Source of the DNA: CAZCDS01 sp964497585
GTDB taxonomy: Bacteria; Desulfobacterota; Desulfomonilia; Desulfomonilales; Desulfomonilaceae
DNA: 64,000 bases
Reading direction: 5' to 3'
Assembly (NCBI GenBank): GCA_964497585.1
Contig: CAZCDS010000004.1
Location: 124,001-188,000, forward strand
Each line of letters begins with the position of its first letter. The stretch's first letter is position 1. Position numbers and translations under genes: made by a program. The notes below the pieces were generated by a model. The model did no database searches. It worked only from the letters and a program-made list of their open reading frames with translations, and was not told the origin of the DNA. Of the stretch, positions 27,343-36,736 are shown one piece after another.

Positions 27343-29001
27343 TCAAGCCGTCAATTTTCTCTGTTCTTCCGCACGCATTTCACGACGGAGCATCTTGCCG
27401 ACTTTGGATTTCGGCAACATGTCGCGGAATTCTATGTAGTGCGGAACCTTGTACGGCGCGAGACGATCACGACACCAATTGATGAGTTCATAGCTGCTCA
27501 GCCCGCGTACATCCTGCTTCATGACGACGAAAGCTTTGATTCGCTCACCGACTTTGTCGTCCGGGATGCCCACAACGCACGCGGCCACCACTGCAGGATG
27601 CTCCTGGAGTATCCGTTCGATCTCGGCCGCTGCGACCCGGTAGCCTTTATGTTTGATCATGTCGACGGACCGGTCCATAAAGAAGAGCCAGCCCTGTTCA
27701 TCCTCGCGTATGACGTCCTTTGTGCGGTACCAGATTTCTCCCTCCAGTTCCAGAAAGGAGTCCGCGGTCTCCTCAGGCTTTTTCCAATATGCCTTGACAC
27801 CCCAGGGCATTGCACCGAGCAGCTCTCCCGCCTGGCCCGGCGCCACGGGCTGCAGAGTCTCGGGGTCCACGAGCTTGACCTTGCTCCCTTCGGTTATCTT
27901 CCCGATGCTGCCTTCGGGCGGCTCTCCGGACTCCGCATACGAGAGCGTAATCGCCCCGCAGAACTCGGTGGTTCCGTAGCCCTGGTACAGGGGAACGCCG
28001 ATCGTGTTCTTCCACCGTTTTGCCACCTCCACCGGGAGCACGTCCCCGCCCACGCCGCAGTAGCGCAGCGAACTTAGATCGTAGAGGTTCAATCGATCGT
28101 GTTCCAGGATCATCCGATAGAGCGCGGGCACCGCGAACATGTTCGTGGCCCGGTGATACTCGATCTGGTGCAACAGACCGTCCAAAACTACTCGTGGGAG
28201 GATGATGAGCGTTTCTCCACCTTCGAGCAATGGAGTTGCCATCTCCATCTGCCCGATCACGTGGTACATAGGGGCTGCCAGTGCCGTCACCGCTTCACCG
28301 GCAGGCACGACGCCCAGGCCGGCTTTCCGCCACTCTCGGATGTTGTTCAGGAAAAGGCCGGAGGAGAGGGGCACACCCTTGGGGAATCCCGTGGTCCCAC
28401 CCGTGTAGACGATAAGGGCAGTACTATCGGGGTCCCGGGGTTGAAAGCCCGGCAGATCATCGGGACGACCCCGCTTGAGGAGCTGCTTAAATCCGTATAC
28501 TTCAGGACCCTGCGGGGAACGGCCTCTGGCAACTCTTTCCAGGCCCCGCGCAATGGCTCGTTTCCACCAGGGCACGAGGTCAAGTACGTTTGTATGAACC
28601 ACGCGCTTCAACGGCGTTACAGGAAGCACCTCGGCAACGTAGTTGAAGTTGCTGTCCATACAGAAGATGGTATCAGCTCCGCAGTCGGAAGCCAGATACT
28701 TCAGGTCGTAGGCCGAATAGACCGGGGCTACCGGAACAGCGATCGCCCCGAGCCTCTGCAAAGCCAACCAGGCAATGACCGTCTGGGGCAGGTTGTACAA
28801 ATAGAGGATCGCGGCTTGGTCCGGTGCCAGGCCCATCCGGCGCAGGGACGCGGCGAGGGAGAGTATCATCTCGTCAAGCCGACGAAAGCTGAACGTACAG
28901 CCTAGATAGATGAGTGCGGTCTTGTCAGGGGTCTTTCGGACCCTCTCTTGAAAGGCTGCGTACAGGCCCTTTGCAGGGTATTCCGCTCGGGTATCGGCCA
29001 C
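27343..29001 (-). CDS. Acyl-CoA synthetase (AMP-dependent ligase)
   Basis: About 552 residues. YTGGTTGFPKGVPLS is the AMP-binding P-loop, YQGYGTTEFCG the adenylate motif, and TKDVIREDEQGWLFFMDRSVDMIKHKGYRV the hinge and A8 loop, with the catalytic lysine region PKSKVGKMLRRE near the C-terminus. The enzyme activates a carboxylic acid to its CoA thioester, probably a fatty or aromatic acid. The frame extends to a TTG at 29013, but the GTG at 28999-29001 sits six bases after GGAG and is preferred. It overlaps the LivF-type gene, so ATPase and ligase are translationally coupled. This arrangement is typical of acid uptake and activation units. Confidence 0.88.
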   Translation of the reverse strand: MADTRAEYPAKGLYAAFQERVRKTPDKTALIYLGCTFSFRRLDEMILSLAASLRRMGLAPDQAAILYLYNLPQTVIAWLALQRLGAIAVPVAPVYSAYDLKYLASDCGADTIFCMDSNFNYVAEVLPVTPLKRVVHTNVLDLVPWWKRAIARGLERVARGRSPQGPEVYGFKQLLKRGRPDDLPGFQPRDPDSTALIVYTGGTTGFPKGVPLSSGLFLNNIREWRKAGLGVVPAGEAVTALAAPMYHVIGQMEMATPLLEGGETLIILPRVVLDGLLHQIEYHRATNMFAVPALYRMILEHDRLNLYDLSSLRYCGVGGDVLPVEVAKRWKNTIGVPLYQGYGTTEFCGAITLSYAESGEPPEGSIGKITEGSKVKLVDPETLQPVAPGQAGELLGAMPWGVKAYWKKPEETADSFLELEGEIWYRTKDVIREDEQGWLFFMDRSVDMIKHKGYRVAAAEIERILQEHPAVVAACVVGIPDDKVGERIKAFVVMKQDVRGLSSYELINWCRDRLAPYKVPHYIEFRDMLPKSKVGKMLRREMRAEEQRKLTA

Positions 29002-29002
29002 T

Positions 29003-29746
29003 TCATACTCCAAGATAGGCTGATTTCACTTCAGGATTGTCCATCACCTCGTCTCGACTCCCGGAGAAAACCAACATCCCGTTCTCGATAACATAGCCTC
29101 GATCGATAATGGGTATTATGGGACGGGCGAACTGCTCGCTGACGAGAATCGTGATACCCTCTTCGCTGATCCGGTTGACGGCTCGGGCGAGATCAGCCTG
29201 TAACAGTGGGCTTAGGCCCAACAAGGGCTCGTCCATGAGCAGCAGACGGGGTCGAGCCATCAGCCCGATGCCGATGGCCAGCATTTGTTGTTCTCCGCCA
29301 CTCAGGAGACCGGCCCGGCGCCTTCTCAGCCTCTTGAGTTGGGGGAAAATTGCCAGAACCGAATCGATCCCATTTTTCACCCAGCCCCGCGGAGCCAGGT
29401 ACCCGGCTATTTTCAGATTCTCCAGCACGTCGCTGTCCCGAAAGATGGGATGCCTCTCCTGGCACAGCACGATACCGCGTTTCACGCGTCGGCTCGGCGA
29501 CATGGTGATTACGTCCCGGCCTTCGAAGATCACCCGGCCCATAATGGTGATTCGTTCTCCTCCACGACGCTCTTCCTTCTTTTTCAGGTCGAGCAGTAGA
29601 CCCGAGACTGTGTTCATCAAGGTGGTCTTGCCCGCGCTGTTGGAACCGAGCACTGCAACGACCTCCCCCTGTCCGACCTCAAGGGAAAGGTCATTCAGAG
29701 CCAGCGCGTTCTCGAAGAAGACTAAAAGGTTGGTTACCTTAAGCAT
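29003..29746 (-). CDS. livF: LivF-type ABC transporter ATPase
   Basis: A 247-residue ATPase with Walker A GSNSAGKTT near residue 34, a signature LLSGGEQQMLAIG, Walker B LLLMDEPLLGLSP and the switch histidine replaced by VSEQF, as in LivF. It resembles the branched-chain amino-acid (HAAT) importer subunit. No LivG, LivH, LivM or LivK partner is next to it in the window. It is followed without a gap by the acyl-CoA ligase, so it may power uptake of an organic acid. ATG at 29744-29746 is used. A GTG one codon upstream is also possible. Confidence 0.85.
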   Translation of the reverse strand: MLKVTNLLVFFENALALNDLSLEVGQGEVVAVLGSNSAGKTTLMNTVSGLLLDLKKKEERRGGERITIMGRVIFEGRDVITMSPSRRVKRGIVLCQERHPIFRDSDVLENLKIAGYLAPRGWVKNGIDSVLAIFPQLKRLRRRRAGLLSGGEQQMLAIGIGLMARPRLLLMDEPLLGLSPLLQADLARAVNRISEEGITILVSEQFARPIIPIIDRGYVIENGMLVFSGSRDEVMDNPEVKSAYLGV

Positions 29747-29754
29747 CACGCATC

Positions 29755-29976
29755 TCAGCTCAAATTGCGATAGGCTTCCGAGTCAAAGGCCGCGTGAAGC
29801 GTCGCAGTGTCCCTCCCTGCGCGTGAGGGTGCAGGGAGATCTCTCGGCTCGCGGACATGGCCCTTGTTCTCATGGCAGTTCACGATCAAATGGGTGAAGG
29901 GCGCGTCGTACCGAAGGGCTTCGAAAATACCCTCTCGCGCCCCGGCCAAAGGGTCGGCGAGGGCCCATTTCGCCGC
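29755..29976 (-). other. Short coding-like fragment upstream of the LivF-type gene
   Basis: A frame of 73 codons, open from just after a TAG at 29977-29979, ends in TGA at 29755-29757. Codon choice looks coding (many G/C third positions), and the product contains ALRYDAPFTHLIVNCHENKG. No ATG is in frame, so it could be a short gene with a non-ATG start or a gene end. I do not recognise the family. It sits nine bases before the LivF-type ATPase. Confidence 0.25.
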
Positions 29977-30019
29977 CTAAGGAAAAGACAAGTGGTCCTT
30001 CCTTGGTCGTGCCTTGGTT

Positions 30020-30463
30020 TCAATCGGCGTCCCGATCGCCGCGCCCGTTTCCCATAACCTGCACAACCAACCTTCGATTCCGCGATCTGTTGTCGAAATC
30101 GAGAAAAACCACCTGTTGCCAGGTGCCCAGGCAGAGCCTGCCGTCGACGACCGGAATCCCAAGCGAGGGCTTCAATAGGGCCGATCTCACGTGTGAGAAC
30201 CCGTTCCCGTCGTGCCAGCGCAGGTTGTGAGCATAGTCTGCATCCTCCGGAGCGAGTCTCTCGATCGCCCGTCTGAGGTCGTTTATCGCGCCGGATTCGA
30301 ACTCAATGGTTGTGATCGCGCCGGTTGAGCCGGGGTTGATAACGGTGAGCAGGCCGTCCTTCACTCCGGACTCGCCAAGGCACCGCTCCAGGCCTGCAGT
30401 GATGTCCCGGCAGTCGCAAAAGCCCTCGGTCTGCAGCTCCAGAACGGAATTGTGCACGATCAC
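30020..30463 (-). CDS. yjbQ: YjbQ/UPF0047 family protein
   Basis: A 147-residue protein with the whole family signature: NPGSTGAITTIEFESGAI, DYAHNLRWHDGNGFSHV with the metal-binding histidines, LLKPSLGIPVVDGRLCLGTW and QQVVFLDFDNRSRNRRLVVQ. YjbQ has been reported to have secondary thiamin-phosphate synthase activity, and its main role is still unclear. The start used is GTG at 30461-30463. It stands alone between the LivF-type gene and the NlpC/P60-like gene. Confidence 0.9.
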   Translation of the reverse strand: MIVHNSVLELQTEGFCDCRDITAGLERCLGESGVKDGLLTVINPGSTGAITTIEFESGAINDLRRAIERLAPEDADYAHNLRWHDGNGFSHVRSALLKPSLGIPVVDGRLCLGTWQQVVFLDFDNRSRNRRLVVQVMGNGRGDRDAD

Positions 30464-30730
30464 CGAAAACGCTCCCGAAGTCCTCAGCGTGACTCGAACA
30501 GGGTTCCGTATTCTACCATCTCTCTCCGCCCGGTCAAACCCCCTGAGAAAGAAGATTGGTACCGGTCGTAGAAAAGGATCGATTATGCCCTCGATTGTTC
30601 TCTTGAGGACCTTGATTCAGACTCTCCCAAGCTGGGCCCCTTGGCCGGTCCAGCTTTCGACAGTACGGTGTGTGGCCGAGCAAACGTGCCGCGTGCGTTA
30701 CCTCGGCTCACCTTTGTTTCGATCCCGCTC

Positions 30731-31858
30731 TCAGTGCCCGGCGAGGCGGGAAAAATCAGGTTTCAGTACCATGATGTGCCCGTCAAACTTACCGGTTTTG
30801 AACCTCGTGTAATGGAGAGGGCTGGGCCCGGCATGGAGCACGAGGTCTTCAGCGTCAAGCAATCCGTTGCTGTTCGCGTCTTCGGCCAGCGCGCCGATAT
30901 GCTGATAGCTCTTCGCTCCGACATACCTCACTGCAAGAAGGTAGCCCGCGCGAACATCCGTGCCCCATCGGATCCGCCGCTCAGGATTGCCGTCACGAAG
31001 GTCAGACTCCAACACCTTGAGCAGACCTTTTACGAGCCCGGCAACACACTGGTCCTTCTTGATCCGAGTGTTTTTCCATTTACAGTAGGCGGCCACCAGC
31101 ACGTCCGCGCAATCCACCCCGATGTAATTGTGACTTTGATAGGGGATCGACCCGAAGAGGCCCGGAACATTGAAAAAGGATGTGAGAAATCCCAGATACC
31201 CTTTGCCGTCTCTCCGGGAAACGCGGAACACCTTCGGATTAAGCCCTCGCTTGTCATTGTCTTCGATTCCGTATGACCTCACAGACGTGCCCGAGTCTTC
31301 CACTTCTACCTGGAACCAGAAACTCCCGACGGACTGCACGTCGGGCCGGCCTTCACCGGGGACACGGGTGATGAGCCCAGCCGGGGCCCGGTTTGCGACC
31401 CGCCGATGAGCTGAGTCAGGCGGATCGAAGGGCCGGATCTCCCATCGCCCCCTAAGCCCGACCAACTCTATTCTGTGGTATTTGATCTTCGCTAATCCGA
31501 CCCACTTGTACGGATTCTTCTCCCAGGGATGATTTGCGTTCTTGTACATCGGCGAGGTATCGGGCCGGATACGGAACCACCTCACTTTCCCGTTGGGAAT
31601 CTTCCTGACCCTCAGCGAAACCCTTTGGCTCTTGAGCGGGTAGATCGACGTCGTCGTGATCCAGAGTCCACTGTCGATTCTGGCCTGGATCAGCAACCGC
31701 GGTTTACCCCGCGGCTCGACGTCTGTGGTTGGCCGTTGTGGGCCGTCTCCTGCAGCGCTGCTCAAAGGAAGCCGAAGATACGCGGGGAACGATACAGCCA
31801 CCAACGTCATCACCAAAAAAACGAGAACGCTTCTCTTGAGGTCTTGCTCAGGTCGCAT
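30731..31858 (-). CDS. Secreted NlpC/P60-like protein with EF-hand-like insert
   Basis: A 375-residue protein with a signal-anchor at about residues 10-27, then a basic-rich beta domain to about residue 200. The C-terminal third resembles an NlpC/P60 cysteine peptidase: NYIGVDCADVLVAAYCKW gives the candidate nucleophile C250, YQHIGALAED gives H320, and LVLHAGPSPLHY gives H342. Between these histidines lies DANSNGLLDAED (327-338), which fits the 12-residue EF-hand calcium loop. The ATG has GGAGA eight bases upstream. A truncated second copy lies at 43569-44045. The function is unproven, and a cell-wall peptidase or amidase acting in the periplasm is the best guess. Confidence 0.6.
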   Translation of the reverse strand: MRPEQDLKRSVLVFLVMTLVAVSFPAYLRLPLSSAAGDGPQRPTTDVEPRGKPRLLIQARIDSGLWITTTSIYPLKSQRVSLRVRKIPNGKVRWFRIRPDTSPMYKNANHPWEKNPYKWVGLAKIKYHRIELVGLRGRWEIRPFDPPDSAHRRVANRAPAGLITRVPGEGRPDVQSVGSFWFQVEVEDSGTSVRSYGIEDNDKRGLNPKVFRVSRRDGKGYLGFLTSFFNVPGLFGSIPYQSHNYIGVDCADVLVAAYCKWKNTRIKKDQCVAGLVKGLLKVLESDLRDGNPERRIRWGTDVRAGYLLAVRYVGAKSYQHIGALAEDANSNGLLDAEDLVLHAGPSPLHYTRFKTGKFDGHIMVLKPDFSRLAGH

Positions 31859-32597
31859 CTTTACCGTCTCCGATAGTCGCCATCGCGAGTCGGTCCACGC
31901 TCGCCTTGACCCTGGCGCCTTGGCGTCGCCCGACCAACAAGGAGGCGGCGCGCGCAGGCTTGACGGTCTCGCGGATCTTGGCCTTCGGCCGGAGTTTTTC
32001 CAAGGGGCCGTTTCGCGCGTGATACGGTTTGGATATCACAGATCAAGTTGATCATGCTAGCCCAGCGTAAACGTGTTTTCGATGTCGCCTATGCTTTCAA
32101 TCTTTCCTGATTCTCGCCAAAAGCCTGCGCTGATCGGCTTTTGGACATCGCCTCGTTGGGCGATAAAGACTGGAGAGTGCCGCAAGCAGTCACGTCATAC
32201 GGATGCGCTTTCGAATGAGCGAGATTCCGACGGATTCGTCCAGCCACCTGTCAAATGAAATTCCCCTGGTCGTTCTTCGGCTAGAGAGGGGTACCGGACT
32301 TGCCCCGTTGAAACAAGGGGGATTTTGAAACCGGCCGGCCGGGCGCGGCAATGCCGCTTCTTTGCAGGCACATTGGTATCAGTCGTTTCAAGCCCTATGC
32401 CAAGCCGCATGCCACGAACCAACGTGAATAAAGAAATATCCAAAAACCCTCTCAACCTGTGCGGAATGTGAGGTGTACCGGGCCAAAGACATGCCTCGTG
32501 AAACGATTCGGTATGCTTTGCCGGTTATGCGAAAGTATCCTAAGTGTTCCCGGCGAACAACCCGCGCCTTAGCCTCTCTATTGATGTGAGCCAGACA
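31859..32597. other. 740-base stretch with no assigned gene
   Basis: Between the NlpC-like start and the RND pump stop. Two overlapping minus-strand frames reach the NlpC-like start region (31848-32039 and 31861-32055). The first has coding-like codons and overlaps the NlpC-like ATG, so it may be a small upstream ORF, but I cannot place it. A hairpin (ATCGCC-TCGTTG-GGCGAT) lies near 32148-32165 and a GCGGCAATGCCGC palindrome near 32344. No RNA gene was recognised. Confidence 0.4.
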
Positions 32598-35500
32598 CTA
32601 CTCTCGTCCGTGGCCCTGGCTCCCAAAGCTGGCCCCGGCCCGATCCAGGATTCGGTGAAAAAGCACAGGCATGACAATCAGAACCAAGGGCATCTGGACC
32701 ACCAACCCCGAAATGATGGCAATAGCGAGAGGCTGTTGCATGGCGGCGCCTTGACCGAGTCCCAGAGCCAGGGGGAAAAGAGCCAGAATTGCCGCCAACG
32801 TTGTCATGGCGATCGGGCGCATGCGATTTATTCCGGCTTCCACCAGAGCCCGGTCCGCCGTCGTGGCCGCAATTCGCAAGTCCTGATACTCGGAAAAGTA
32901 GAAAATCGCGACCTCGGTGACAATGCCCACCACCATGGTCATGCCCATCATGGATGTAATGTTCAGTTCAACGCCCGTTACCCAAAGGCCGACAAACACC
33001 GCGGCAATAGCCAAGAGCGGCATGCCCAGAATCGCCACCGCCACACGAAAACGTTCGTAGAGAAAGAGCAGCAACAAGAAGACTAACGCTACCGCCCCGG
33101 CAAACACTGCGATTAAAGCCTTAAAAGCAATCCTCTGCTGTCTGTACAATCCACCGAGATCGTAGTACGTCCCGGAAGGAATCAACCCGTTTCCGGCCAA
33201 TACCCGCTTCACATCACTCACGGTAGACCCCATGTCCCGCCCACTAATACGAGCGGTTATAGCCAGCATTCGCTTGAGGTTGTCTCGTGTAATCTCGGGC
33301 TGTCCCGTCACCATCCGCACTTTGGCGACGCGCTTTAGCGGGAACCAATGACCGTCAGGTGATTGCATCCACAGATGGGGGATCTCGTCTGTCGTGGCCC
33401 TTACGTGTTTCGGTACCCACACTCGAATACCGATGAATTTTTCCCCGCGGCGCACCCGGGTAGCTACATCGCCGGTCAAGTAGGAGCGGAGCTGTGCCGT
33501 AATTGCCTCCGGTTCAATCCCTTCCAACGCAGCCCGATCGCGGTCGATCTCAAGCTCTAAAGCATCCCCCGCGAGAGTGATGCCGTTTTTTATGTCTACC
33601 ACTCCAGGAACGTTTGCGATTGCCTGAGCAATTTTGGGAGCAGCATTCATGAGCGTTTTCGGGTCATCCCCGTATAGTTTGATTTCAATGGGCTGAGGCA
33701 CGGCAGTTAGGTCGCCGATCAGATCTTCCATGAGTTGCGCCATCTCGATGTTCAGTCCGGGAACCTGCCGCTCGATTTGCCGTCGCAGCGTGTCCATGAC
33801 TTGGTAAACGGAACGCCGAGGCGGCGGCTTGAGACGCACGAAAAAGTCGCCTTGATTCGCTTCCGTCAATCCCTCGCTAAGTTGCGTTCCAGTTCGACGA
33901 GAGTATGACAGCACTTCAGGCGTGGAGCGCAAGATGTCCTCTATCTGACGACATAATCGGTCAGTCTCCGTAAGCGAAGTGCCCGCCTCGCTCCGGTAGT
34001 CAAGCACGAAACCTCCCTCGTCCATAGCGGGCATGAAACCGGATCCCACTCGCATGTATCCGAGGTAACCACCGGCAATCAAGGGAATCAGACCGATAGC
34101 CAAGAGCCAGGGTCGGTGCAAAGCGGCGGCGAGTATAGCGCGGTAGCGACGTTGAAAAAACCGAGTGAATGAACCTACGTCCTCGATTTGGGTGTCCTTG
34201 CGGGTAATTATGTGCGCAGCCAGAATCGGAATCCCGAACCAGGTCACAAGAAACGAGATGACAAGAGCGCACCCCATTGTCAACGACAGCGGCTTGAAGA
34301 ATGCTCCCGTGACACCCCCTAGGAAGGCCAGGGGAAGGAAAATAATGACTGTTGAAGAAGATGAGCCTACCAGGGGAAAAGTAAACTCGCGCGCCGCTTG
34401 TCTGACCAGTTTTGCGTGGCTCAAAGCTCCTCCCGTGATACGCCTCACAATATGCTCGATCATGACGATGGCGTCGTCTAAAATCAGACCTACCGCCGCC
34501 GCCATACCCCCCAGAGTCATGATGTTGAAGCTCATGTTCAGCACGTAGAGCAGCAAGACGGTAATGGCCAGGACTGTCGGAACCGTCACTGCCGCCAGCA
34601 GGGTTACTTTCAGGTTGCGAAGAAATACCAAGATGCTGAGAGCGGCTAATCCTATCCCGAACAAAATCGTATCCCGGACGCTTGCAGTCGACTCTGTGAT
34701 GAGCAGGCTCTGGTCATACCAATTACTTATCCGGACTCCTTTTGGGAGGCGATGATGAAAGGCGGCGAGCTTTGCTCTTACCTCCCTCATGATTCGGACC
34801 GTGTTGCCCGTCGGCTGCTGATACACTTGCAGCAGGACGGCGTCATGCCCGTTAGCCGTCACACGCTGCCAGTGCGGAACCGTGGATGGTGCGACGGTGG
34901 CGACGTCTTCCAACTGCACCAAACCGTTCGTCCCACTCTTCAAGATCGTCCGACGAACTTCATCCAATTTCCTGAAACGGGCGTCGGACAGTACGAGGAA
35001 CAACTTGTAATGGTCTTCCAAACGCCCTATCGCCTTGAGAACGTTCGTCGCCGATAGAGCACGAACAACATCTTGGATTTTGAGTCCATAGGCTTTCAAC
35101 TTCGGCAGATCCAGCGTCACCTGGTATTCTGCCAGTTCTCCACCCAAGACGCCGATTCGGGCCACCCCGTCTATTGCGGAAAGTAAGGGGACCAGCTGAT
35201 ATTGAGCGATGTCATGCAATTGGACCAGTGTGTGGTTCGGGGAGGTCACACCATAAGCGCCAACGGGGAAAACTGTCGGGTCCATCCGTCGAGCCGTAAA
35301 AATGCTCCCTGACGGCAGTTTCGGCAAGATCCGGTTCACCGTTGATTCAACCTGCAGGAGCGCTACCGCCATATCCAGTCCCCAGGCAAAATTGAGGGAG
35401 AGCTCACAACTGCCTCGGCTGGTAGTGGAACGAATACTTTGCAGGCCCGTCACCGAGCGAACAGCCTGCTCTAGCGGCATCGTTACGGATATCACCATTT

Positions 35501-35672
35501 GTTCGGCGGGACGGTCCCCCGAATCGACGGTCACAACGATACGAGGAAAATTGACGTGCGGGAATAAGGATACCGGTAGCAGGAAGGCGGTCACAGTACC
35601 CCCTACCGAAAGGGCCAACAACAAGAACACTATTGAGCGACGATGCGCTGAAGCCCAATTTACCAGGCTCAT
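32598..35672 (-). CDS. RND efflux permease (second tripartite system)
   Basis: A 1024-residue inner-membrane pump with the RND layout: TM1 near residues 12-30, a large periplasmic loop, TM2-6, a second loop and TM8-12. The TM4 proton-relay segment reads GLILDDAIVMIEHIVRR, with the paired aspartates, and FNIMTLGGMAAAVG precedes it. It looks like an HAE/CzcA-related pump, with specificity unknown. Its ATG overlaps the adaptor stop by four bases (ATGA at 35669-35672). It is the last gene of an outer membrane factor-adaptor-pump set, so it probably exports metal ions, drugs or lipophilic compounds through the TolC-like protein. Confidence 0.9.
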   Translation of the reverse strand: MSLVNWASAHRRSIVFLLLALSVGGTVTAFLLPVSLFPHVNFPRIVVTVDSGDRPAEQMVISVTMPLEQAVRSVTGLQSIRSTTSRGSCELSLNFAWGLDMAVALLQVESTVNRILPKLPSGSIFTARRMDPTVFPVGAYGVTSPNHTLVQLHDIAQYQLVPLLSAIDGVARIGVLGGELAEYQVTLDLPKLKAYGLKIQDVVRALSATNVLKAIGRLEDHYKLFLVLSDARFRKLDEVRRTILKSGTNGLVQLEDVATVAPSTVPHWQRVTANGHDAVLLQVYQQPTGNTVRIMREVRAKLAAFHHRLPKGVRISNWYDQSLLITESTASVRDTILFGIGLAALSILVFLRNLKVTLLAAVTVPTVLAITVLLLYVLNMSFNIMTLGGMAAAVGLILDDAIVMIEHIVRRITGGALSHAKLVRQAAREFTFPLVGSSSSTVIIFLPLAFLGGVTGAFFKPLSLTMGCALVISFLVTWFGIPILAAHIITRKDTQIEDVGSFTRFFQRRYRAILAAALHRPWLLAIGLIPLIAGGYLGYMRVGSGFMPAMDEGGFVLDYRSEAGTSLTETDRLCRQIEDILRSTPEVLSYSRRTGTQLSEGLTEANQGDFFVRLKPPPRRSVYQVMDTLRRQIERQVPGLNIEMAQLMEDLIGDLTAVPQPIEIKLYGDDPKTLMNAAPKIAQAIANVPGVVDIKNGITLAGDALELEIDRDRAALEGIEPEAITAQLRSYLTGDVATRVRRGEKFIGIRVWVPKHVRATTDEIPHLWMQSPDGHWFPLKRVAKVRMVTGQPEITRDNLKRMLAITARISGRDMGSTVSDVKRVLAGNGLIPSGTYYDLGGLYRQQRIAFKALIAVFAGAVALVFLLLLFLYERFRVAVAILGMPLLAIAAVFVGLWVTGVELNITSMMGMTMVVGIVTEVAIFYFSEYQDLRIAATTADRALVEAGINRMRPIAMTTLAAILALFPLALGLGQGAAMQQPLAIAIISGLVVQMPLVLIVMPVLFHRILDRAGASFGSQGHGRE

Positions 35673-36712
35673 GGGATCCCCTTCCGCACTGTCATGCCGT
35701 CTCTCAATTCGTAGTTGCCAACCACAACCACCTCGTCCCCAGCTTTCACTGGCCCGCTGATCGCAACGATATCCGCCTCTTTTATCCCCGTCTTGACCAG
35801 CGTCTTGTGAGCCCTGCCGTCACGCACGAGAAAGATCCATGAGCCCTGCCGGGCTGACATCACGGCGCTTCGAGGCACGCCGAGAGACTTGGTGCGGAAC
35901 AGGGTGATAATACCCTTCATGGTTAAGCCCAACGGCAAGTTCGTCTCTGGGGGTAATTTCACCCGAACCAACACATCGATCAACCTAGTGGCCGGATTGA
36001 TGCTCGCATGGACCTCGCTCACCTGAGTGTGGAACGTGTTGGCGGGCTGGAAGACAGGGCTGATCACAACCGGCATGCCCGGTCGTACGTGAACGGCGTC
36101 TTCGGGTTCCACACCGAGCGGCACTATCAACGAATCCCGCCGGGCCAACAATATGGCGTTGGAGCCCGCTTGGAGCAAGTCGCCCTGAGTTACGCTTGTC
36201 TTCGTCACCACTCCGGCGAAGGGTGCTCGTACCGTCTCAGTGGCCTTGCCCGTTCCGAGTTTCTTCTCCGCCTTGAGTCGGGCCTCTGCGTCCGCTAGAT
36301 TTTTGCGTGCGTTTGCCAGTTGGTCCCGGGTAGTCAGTTGGTTTCTGAAAAGATCCTCTTGTCGTCGTAGATTGCTGCGCGCATACTCCAAAGCGGCTTG
36401 AGCCTGTTGAAATTTCACGCTCGCCGCCGGCGCCGTGTCAAACTCCAACAGCGGTGCGCCGGCTTCCAAGAGCTGGCCGACCCTTACCCACACTCTGCTG
36501 ATCATCCCGGCGCGGGGCAAGTTGATGCTGGTCACCGACTTGGAGTCAGGCCGTGTGGCGCCATAGGCGGTGAGCGTTTTGGTAAACGATTTCGCTTCAA
36601 TTGGGGCGGTCTTCACGAGAACGCTCGGCTCCGCTCCCACCGGGTGGTTGATGAACAAGAGGAGAAGGATTGCCACCCCCAAGGACCGGCTGATCTTCGT
36701 GAATCGCCTCAT
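35669..36712 (-). CDS. RND periplasmic adaptor (membrane fusion protein)
   Basis: A 347-residue protein. The hydrophobic N-terminus (SLGVAILLLLFINHPVGAE) is a signal peptide. Next come a lipoyl-like half (VGQLLEAGAPLLEF), an alpha-hairpin rich in A, Q and R (KFQQAQAALEYARSNLRRQE), a second lipoyl half (VRAPFAGVVTKTSVTQGDLL) and a beta barrel ending in VVVVGNYELRDGMTV. This is the standard adaptor order. The ATG at 36710-36712 has GGAGG seven bases upstream and beats a GTG at 36718. It bridges the RND pump (overlapping by four bases) and the outer-membrane channel just upstream. Confidence 0.9.
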   Translation of the reverse strand: MRRFTKISRSLGVAILLLLFINHPVGAEPSVLVKTAPIEAKSFTKTLTAYGATRPDSKSVTSINLPRAGMISRVWVRVGQLLEAGAPLLEFDTAPAASVKFQQAQAALEYARSNLRRQEDLFRNQLTTRDQLANARKNLADAEARLKAEKKLGTGKATETVRAPFAGVVTKTSVTQGDLLQAGSNAILLARRDSLIVPLGVEPEDAVHVRPGMPVVISPVFQPANTFHTQVSEVHASINPATRLIDVLVRVKLPPETNLPLGLTMKGIITLFRTKSLGVPRSAVMSARQGSWIFLVRDGRAHKTLVKTGIKEADIVAISGPVKAGDEVVVVGNYELRDGMTVRKGIP

Positions 36713-36736
36713 CGACACGCCTCCCGTCGTTTATTG

